Source: Novosphingobium sp.
Lineage (GTDB): Bacteria; Pseudomonadota; Alphaproteobacteria; Sphingomonadales; Sphingomonadaceae
Reading direction: 5' to 3'
Length of the DNA stretch: 64,000 nt
Assembly (NCBI GenBank): GCA_017745295.1
Contig: JAGHZR010000015.1
Coordinates: 46,976 to 110,975 of the forward strand
Shown here in pieces: positions 56,497 to 64,000 of this stretch. Position numbers and translations under genes: made by a program. The notes under the pieces are model-generated. The model was given only the letters and a program-made list of their open reading frames with translations, did no database searches and was not told the DNA's origin. The first letter of the stretch is position 1; every line of letters starts with the position of its first letter.

Positions 56497-57063
56497 ATGG
56501 AGAAAAGCGATCAGTTGATGCACAATCGGGCGAAGGCCATTCGCCTGATCGGCATAGCCAACGAACTTCTCGCGATGGCCCGCGAACTCGAAATCGGACC
56601 AAACGTCGCCACGAATCTGGCGGAAATCGGCATTCCGATGGAGACACGCGAAAGCGGCAGGCCTCCCGCCAGCCAGGACCACCCGATCTGGGTGGAACTG
56701 GCTCATCAGACTTACGAGGACCGCCGCCGCCGCACCAAAATCTTCCAGTCGGACGACCTCTTCGGCGAACCGGCCTGGGACATCCTGCTGGACCTGTTCA
56801 TTGCCGCAAAGGAACGGCGGCGCGTTTCGGTGACGAGCGCCTGCATCGGCTCTGCCGTGCCGTCCACCACCGCCTTGCGCTGGATCACCATCCTCGAAAA
56901 GCAGAGCCTTCTCGTCCGGGAGGCCGATCCCGGCGATGCCCGGCGCGTCTACGTCAAACTAAGCGCGCGAGGCTACGCCGCGATGCTCGAATACTTCGCC
57001 TCCGCATCCCGATCCGTAGTGCTGCTCGACGACCCTCGCCCAGGCGTTCTCGCCGCCCGGTAA
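56497..57063 (+). CDS. MarR-like winged-helix DNA-binding protein
   Basis: A 188-residue protein. The N-terminal third (LMHNRAKAIRLIGIANELLAMARELE) is a helix of unknown role, followed by a linker. From about 80 a winged helix appears: GEPAWDILLDLFIAAKERRRVSVTSACIGSAVPSTTALRWITILEKQSLLVREADPGDARRVYVKLSARGYAAMLEYF. The order of helices and the DARR wing are MarR-like. Proteins of this shape are frequent in sphingomonads; targets unknown. A start at the second methionine (56518) is possible. Confidence 0.82.
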   Translation: MEKSDQLMHNRAKAIRLIGIANELLAMARELEIGPNVATNLAEIGIPMETRESGRPPASQDHPIWVELAHQTYEDRRRRTKIFQSDDLFGEPAWDILLDLFIAAKERRRVSVTSACIGSAVPSTTALRWITILEKQSLLVREADPGDARRVYVKLSARGYAAMLEYFASASRSVVLLDDPRPGVLAAR

Positions 57064-57163
57064 GCACAGCCTGAAGGGGCATCAGACAAAAGAGCGCGGC
57101 GCCTATGGGCGGCCGGTTCTTAATGGCAGAAACCGGCGACCCGGCTTCTCTTCCGGACAGCAA

Positions 57164-57195
57164 AAGACCCGGCCTCCGAATGGAGACCGGGTCTT
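57164..57195 (-). terminator. Rho-independent terminator after eno
   Basis: A hairpin with arms AAGACCCGG and CCGGGTCTT, and an inner CTCC/GGAG pair, 20 bases after the eno stop. On the minus strand it is followed by TTTGCTG. Confidence 0.85.
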
Positions 57196-57214
57196 GACGT
57201 TGTAATCGATTATA

Positions 57215-58507
<1,293 letters not shown>

Positions 58508-58701
58508 CTATTCCTCCTGCAAGGCGAACCATGAGGCGCCTCAGCGCACTCTCGTTCGGCGTCTTAGCAGGGGAACTACGCCTGACAAGTTGCGTTGCCA
58601 TTTCGACGACAAGTTGTGTTACTCTTGGCGCTAATCGCCTAGGTACCCGTCAATAAGGCGCGGCGAATGTGGCGCAGCGGTAAGCAAGGAAGGAATCTGC
58701 A

Positions 58702-59214
58702 ATGTCCGAGACGACTAGCACCGGAAACGGCACCGAAAACGCGAAGAGCCACTTCGGCAAGGCCGTGGACGAGGCAAAGGCAGGCGTTCTGGCCATGGCC
58801 GACAGCTGCCACGAAAAGTTCAGCCAGACGAAGGGCGAATGGTCTGACGAGGCGAAAGTCCGCTCCGAGGATGCCAAGGCCAAGGCCAGCGCGTTTGCCG
58901 ACGATGCCAAGGTCAAGGCCACCGATCTCGCCAACCAGGGCAAGGCCAAGGCCAGCCAGGCGATCGTCGGGCTTTCAAAGCTGATCGACGACAATGCCGG
59001 ACTGATCGACGAAAAGGCCGGAGAGAAGTACGGCGATTACGCGCGCACGGCATCGAAGTCGCTGGCCGATACCGCCACCAGGCTCGACGAAAAGTCGCTC
59101 GACGAACTGGGCGAGGAAGCGAAGGAATTCGTGCGCCGCAGTCCGGTGGCGGCCGTCGGCCTGGCGGCAGCGGCAGGCTTCCTGATCGCGCGCATGTTCA
59201 AGAAGAGCAGCTGA
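58702..59214 (+). CDS. YqjD/ElaB-like (DUF883-type) tail-anchored protein
   Basis: A 170-residue protein, helical and rich in Ala, Lys, Glu and Asp (AKAKASAFADDAKVKATDLANQGKAKASQA). The C-terminus reads EEAKEFVRRSPVAAVGLAAAAGFLIARMFKK, the pattern of YqjD/ElaB proteins: a short helix ending the membrane anchor. E. coli YqjD binds ribosomes to the inner membrane in stationary phase; function here is inferred by resemblance. A start with GGAAGGAA upstream. It opens a four-gene run. Confidence 0.8.
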   Translation: MSETTSTGNGTENAKSHFGKAVDEAKAGVLAMADSCHEKFSQTKGEWSDEAKVRSEDAKAKASAFADDAKVKATDLANQGKAKASQAIVGLSKLIDDNAGLIDEKAGEKYGDYARTASKSLADTATRLDEKSLDELGEEAKEFVRRSPVAAVGLAAAAGFLIARMFKKSS

Positions 59215-59235
59215 TCGGCTAGCGTTCGCATCAAG

Positions 59236-59622
59236 ATGCTCGACACCCAAGCCGCCCTCCCCCCTGCCGTAGCGGAGGGGGAGGACCTTTCCCTTATGGA
59301 AGACGTGCGCCTGCTCGTGGGCGAGGCGCGCACATTCGCCCAGGCCGAACTGGCCTATCAAAAGACCCGCGCCGCCTTCGTCGGAGCTGAGACGCGCTCG
59401 GTCGCGGTGCTCGGTATCGGCGCCATGGTTCTGGTGCTGTTGGCGATCGTCGCTTTGGTCCTCGGCCTTGTCATTGCTCTCGGTACGCTGATCGGCCCCT
59501 GGTTGGCGATGATCGTCGTTCCGGTTGCAGTGCTGGCCGTGGCGGCGATCATGGCGGTTTCGGCCCGCGCGCGCTTGAAGCGGATGCTGACGCTGCTTTC
59601 CAGCAAGGAAGATGTCGCATGA
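59236..59622 (+). CDS. Phage holin superfamily III/YqjE-like membrane protein
   Basis: A 128-residue protein. After an acidic start (MLDTQAALPPAVAEGEDLSL) a helix (MEDVRLLVGEARTFAQAELAYQKTRAAFV) precedes two membrane helices (AVLGIGAMVLVLLAIVALVLGLVIALGTLIG and MIVVPVAVLAVAAIMAVSA). This matches the PF07332/YqjE family. It ends in an ATGA overlap with the next gene. Named for sequence only; no phage genes are nearby. Confidence 0.82.
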   Translation: MLDTQAALPPAVAEGEDLSLMEDVRLLVGEARTFAQAELAYQKTRAAFVGAETRSVAVLGIGAMVLVLLAIVALVLGLVIALGTLIGPWLAMIVVPVAVLAVAAIMAVSARARLKRMLTLLSSKEDVA

Positions 59623-59939
59623 GCGCCCTCGCCCGCCAACTCGCCGAAGATCGCGCTGCCCGCGATACCGCAAAGGCTGTCTTCGACGCGCGCTACAGCG
59701 CGCTCAAGGCCGATTTCGAAGTGCGAGGCCTTACGGGCCGCATTCTCGACGAAGCGGTGGAGCAGGCCGCCAACATGCTCGATGAAGCAGTCGCCGTCGT
59801 GGAAGAACATCCCGCCGCGATCGGCGGAACCTTCACCGCGCTGGCGCTTTGGCTTCTGCGTAACCCGATCATTGCCGGGATCGAACGCCTGTTCGGTTCC
59901 GGCCGACATCCGAAGGAGTCCGACGGTGAGCAAGACTGA
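59619..59939 (+). CDS. Small membrane protein of the yqjD-like cluster
   Basis: A 106-residue protein: a charged helical start (LARQLAEDRAARDTAKAVFDARYSAL), a mid helix (DEAVEQAANMLDEAVAVVEEHP) and one weak membrane segment (AAIGGTFTALALWLLRNPIIAGI). In E. coli the third gene yqjK encodes a similar small protein, but the sequence match is loose. It overlaps both neighbours, the next one by 14 bases. Confidence 0.72.
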   Translation: MSALARQLAEDRAARDTAKAVFDARYSALKADFEVRGLTGRILDEAVEQAANMLDEAVAVVEEHPAAIGGTFTALALWLLRNPIIAGIERLFGSGRHPKESDGEQD

Positions 59940-60519
59940 ACCGACCGCCCCCAAGATCCCCGAAACGTCCGCCAGCGGTGCGAATACCGGGCAAGTGGTG
60001 GCGCTAAATGCTGCCAGGGCCGAGCAGCGCCCATCGGAAAAGGTCGTCGCTTTCGTAAAAAGCCATCCCGTGCTCGTTGTGGCTGGCGGAGTAGCCGCAG
60101 GCGTTCTGGTAAGCGCCCTGCTGCCGCGCCGTCTGACCCGCGGTGTCCTGTCGCGCGGCCTTTCCAAGGGCGCCCATCTTGCCGAAGCGGCAGGTGCAGC
60201 AACCGCCCTGTTCGGAAAGGACGCGGCGGAGAAGGTCCACGATCTCGGCCTCGGCGCGCGCAAACAGGCAAGTTCCATGGCAGACCTCGCCGAGAAAAGC
60301 GGCGAACTGGCCGCCGAGCGACTTGAAAAATACGGAATGGCAGCGCTGGCTGCTGCAAGTGCACTCGGTCGTGCTTCGGCCAAGCGTGCCAGCGAAGTGG
60401 GTGAGATAGCGGCCCATCAGGCCCAGAAAATCGGCAAAAGTGCCAGCGAAACCGCGAGTTCCAGCTCACATCGCATTGCTGGAATCGTCAGCGGGCTGGC
60501 GCAGCGATTGCCGCACTGA
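59926..60519 (+). CDS. Alanine-rich membrane protein, last in the yqjD-like cluster
   Basis: A 197-residue protein from a GTG at 59926, preceded by GAAGGAG, inside the end of the previous gene. A single hydrophobic stretch (HPVLVVAGGVAAGVLVSALLP) near 68-88 is followed by an Ala/Glu/Lys-rich helical region likely to form a coiled coil (LAEKSGELAAERLEKYGMAALAAASALGRASAKRASEVGE). No family recognised. Confidence 0.75.
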   Translation: MSKTEPTAPKIPETSASGANTGQVVALNAARAEQRPSEKVVAFVKSHPVLVVAGGVAAGVLVSALLPRRLTRGVLSRGLSKGAHLAEAAGAATALFGKDAAEKVHDLGLGARKQASSMADLAEKSGELAAERLEKYGMAALAAASALGRASAKRASEVGEIAAHQAQKIGKSASETASSSSHRIAGIVSGLAQRLPH

Positions 60520-60557
60520 ACTCTAATTAATGTAATTGAGAAGCAATATCATATTGG

Positions 60558-60585
60558 AGAGCGGATCGCCTGCGCGATCCGCTCT
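60558..60585 (+). terminator. Hairpin after the yqjD-like cluster
   Basis: Perfect 12-base arms (60558-60569 and 60574-60585) around a four-base loop, 38 bases after the cluster. The T-run is short, so it is a probable but not certain terminator. Confidence 0.7.
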
Positions 60586-60649
60586 TGCCCTGCAACCTGT
60601 CAAAACGTATGGGACCGGCATCTCTCTTCCCACTCACGAAAGCGGTCCC

Positions 60650-60871
60650 ATGCAGAAGCTTCACCTTGTGATGGGCGGCCGGGTCAAAGACCCCCGCAGC
60701 CTTGAATTCGCCGATCTCAACGAACTCGATCTCGTCGGCGTCTACCCCGATTATGCTTCGGCGGAAGATGCCTGGCGTTCGTCCGCACAACGCACCGTCG
60801 ACGATGCCGAGATGAAGTACGTGATCGTGCACCTGCACCGCCTGCTTCAGCCCGACCAGTCGGAAGCCTGA
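60650..60871 (+). CDS. DUF4170 family protein
   Basis: A 73-residue protein of the alphaproteobacterial DUF4170 family: MQKLHLVMGGRVKDPRSLEF, then LDLVGVYPDYASAEDAWRSSAQRTVDDAEMKYVIVHLHRLL. No known function. The ATG at 60650 begins at the family start; the in-frame extension back to 60536 runs through a terminator hairpin and is rejected. Confidence 0.88.
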   Translation: MQKLHLVMGGRVKDPRSLEFADLNELDLVGVYPDYASAEDAWRSSAQRTVDDAEMKYVIVHLHRLLQPDQSEA

Positions 60872-60901
60872 GCTTCTTTCGCCGAAAAACGGCGGAAACG
60901 A

Positions 60902-60929
60902 AAAAGGCCGGCAGAAATGCCGGCCTTTT
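60902..60929. terminator. Strong bidirectional terminator
   Basis: Twelve-base arms (AAAAGGCCGGCA, 60902-60913, and its complement, 60918-60929) with a GAAA tetraloop, flanked by A- and T-runs, between the converging DUF4170 and greA genes. Confidence 0.92.
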
Positions 60930-60956
60930 CTTTTGCCTTGAAGCGGAAAGATCGGC

Positions 60957-61433
60957 TCAGATGAACTCGATCTTCTCGATCAGGTAAAACTTGTCGCCCG
61001 CCGGAACGGTGACTTCCACTTCTTCCTCGACCTTGCGGCCGATCAGGGCCTTGCCGAGCGGCGAGTTGTAGCTGATCCGGCCGATACGGGCATCCGCCTC
61101 GTAAGGACCGACGATCTGGTACTTCACCGGCTTGTCGTCTTCATCAAGCAGCGTCACCGTAGCACCGAAGATGATCTTGTCGCTCGACAGCGTGGCCGGA
61201 TCGACGATCTGGGCGCGCGTGATCTTGTCTTCGAGGTCGGCGATCGTCGCCTCAACCTGGCCCTGGCGCTCCTTGGCCGCGTGATACTCGGCGTTTTCCG
61301 AGAGATCGCCATGCGCGCGGGCTTCCTCGATCGCATCGACGATCCGGGGGCGCTCTTCGCGCAGCGCCTTGATCTCGGCGGTCAGCTTCTCATACCCCTC
61401 GGCGAGCATGGGGAGCTTTTCGATACTGGCCAT
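60957..61433 (-). CDS. greA: Transcription elongation factor GreA
   Basis: A 158-residue canonical Gre factor. The N-terminal coiled coil has the acidic tip [11 protein letters not shown] (D43, E46) that helps RNA polymerase cleave backtracked RNA; the C-terminal domain ([22 protein letters not shown]) docks at the secondary channel. The ATG at 61431-61433 fits the family; a TTG one codon earlier is not needed. It follows carB on the same strand, the usual carAB-greA order in alphaproteobacteria. Confidence 0.97.
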   Translation of the reverse strand: MASIEKLPMLAEGYEKLTAEIKALREERPRIVDAIEEARAHGDLSENAEYHAAKERQGQVEATIADLEDKITRAQIVDPATLSSDKIIFGATVTLLDEDDKPVKYQIVGPYEADARIGRISYNSPLGKALIGRKVEEEVEVTVPAGDKFYLIEKIEFI

Positions 61434-61562
61434 CAATTACTTCCTTCCTGCTGCCTCCCCGCACGCGAAACCAGTCGGAGGAGACTAGTTTCCTGTCCCG
61501 TCCCTCAGGGCATTCCCGGGGACGGGGCCGATCCGCAGCGATGTGGGGAGGCTAGATCGATT

Positions 61563-64000
<2,438 letters not shown>

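Noticed and set aside
58702..60519. Prophage lysis cassette, because one protein belongs to a phage-holin-named family
   Set aside because: No endolysin, tail, capsid or integrase gene is nearby, and the gene order fits the chromosomal yqjDEK type.

Overview
The window is GC-rich, gene-dense DNA of an alphaproteobacterium, most likely a sphingomonad (Novosphingobium or a close relative; this is inferred from gene order and content, not from a search). Supporting signs are the dusB-ntrB-ntrC-ntrY order, a fused ispDF, a PdhB carrying its own lipoyl domain next to ftsB and pdhA, two large TonB-dependent receptors, and frequent ATGA/GTGA start-stop overlaps. It looks like ordinary chromosome: I see no rRNA, tRNA, CRISPR, insertion sequence, integrase or prophage. 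Both ends cut a gene: ntrY at the left edge and carB at the right edge.

Layout. 1-4046 (-): nitrogen two-component genes dusB, ntrB, ntrC, ntrY. 4147-6413 (+): ispDF, a small secreted protein, pncC-like. 6547-7935 (-): lipA and a COQ10/RatA-like START protein. 8020-15173: beta-carbonic anhydrase, a large secreted repeat protein, gyrA, a DUF952 protein and trmFO. 15183-19485 (-): EF-hand protein, squalene-synthase-like protein, pdhB, pdhA, ftsB. 19713-22048 (+): an ABC-F ATPase coupled to an atypical Gre-like factor. 22128-23924 (-): DbpA-like DEAD-box helicase. 24216-28907 (+): an envelope-glycan gene set (DUF2334 deacetylase-like, two GT4 glycosyltransferases, a multi-pass membrane protein, a DUF2141 protein).

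28915-33971 (-): a marR-led, fully overlapping efflux operon of AaeB/AaeX/AaeA type plus a NodT outer-membrane factor, with a palindrome in its promoter. 34148-42798: a TonB-dependent receptor facing gamma-glutamyltransferase, an APC permease, a PYROXD2-like oxidoreductase and an acyltransferase. 42818-50124 (-): an M20 peptidase, a phosphoesterase, PhoD and a second TonB-dependent receptor, suggesting scavenging of organic phosphate. 50217-55001 (-): a TolC-HlyD-ABC2-ABC2 export operon with no ATPase gene and a palindromic operator over its -10 box.

55328-57063: a GNAT acetyltransferase, a 48-residue protein and a winged-helix regulator around an AT-rich gap. 57215-58501 (-): eno. 58702-60519 (+): four small genes recalling the yqjD-yqjE-yqjK membrane cluster. 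60650-64000: a DUF4170 protein, greA and the 3' part of carB. The parts most worth following are the ATPase-less exporter with its operator, the glycan set, the ABC-F/Gre-like pair, and the small-protein/winged-helix locus.
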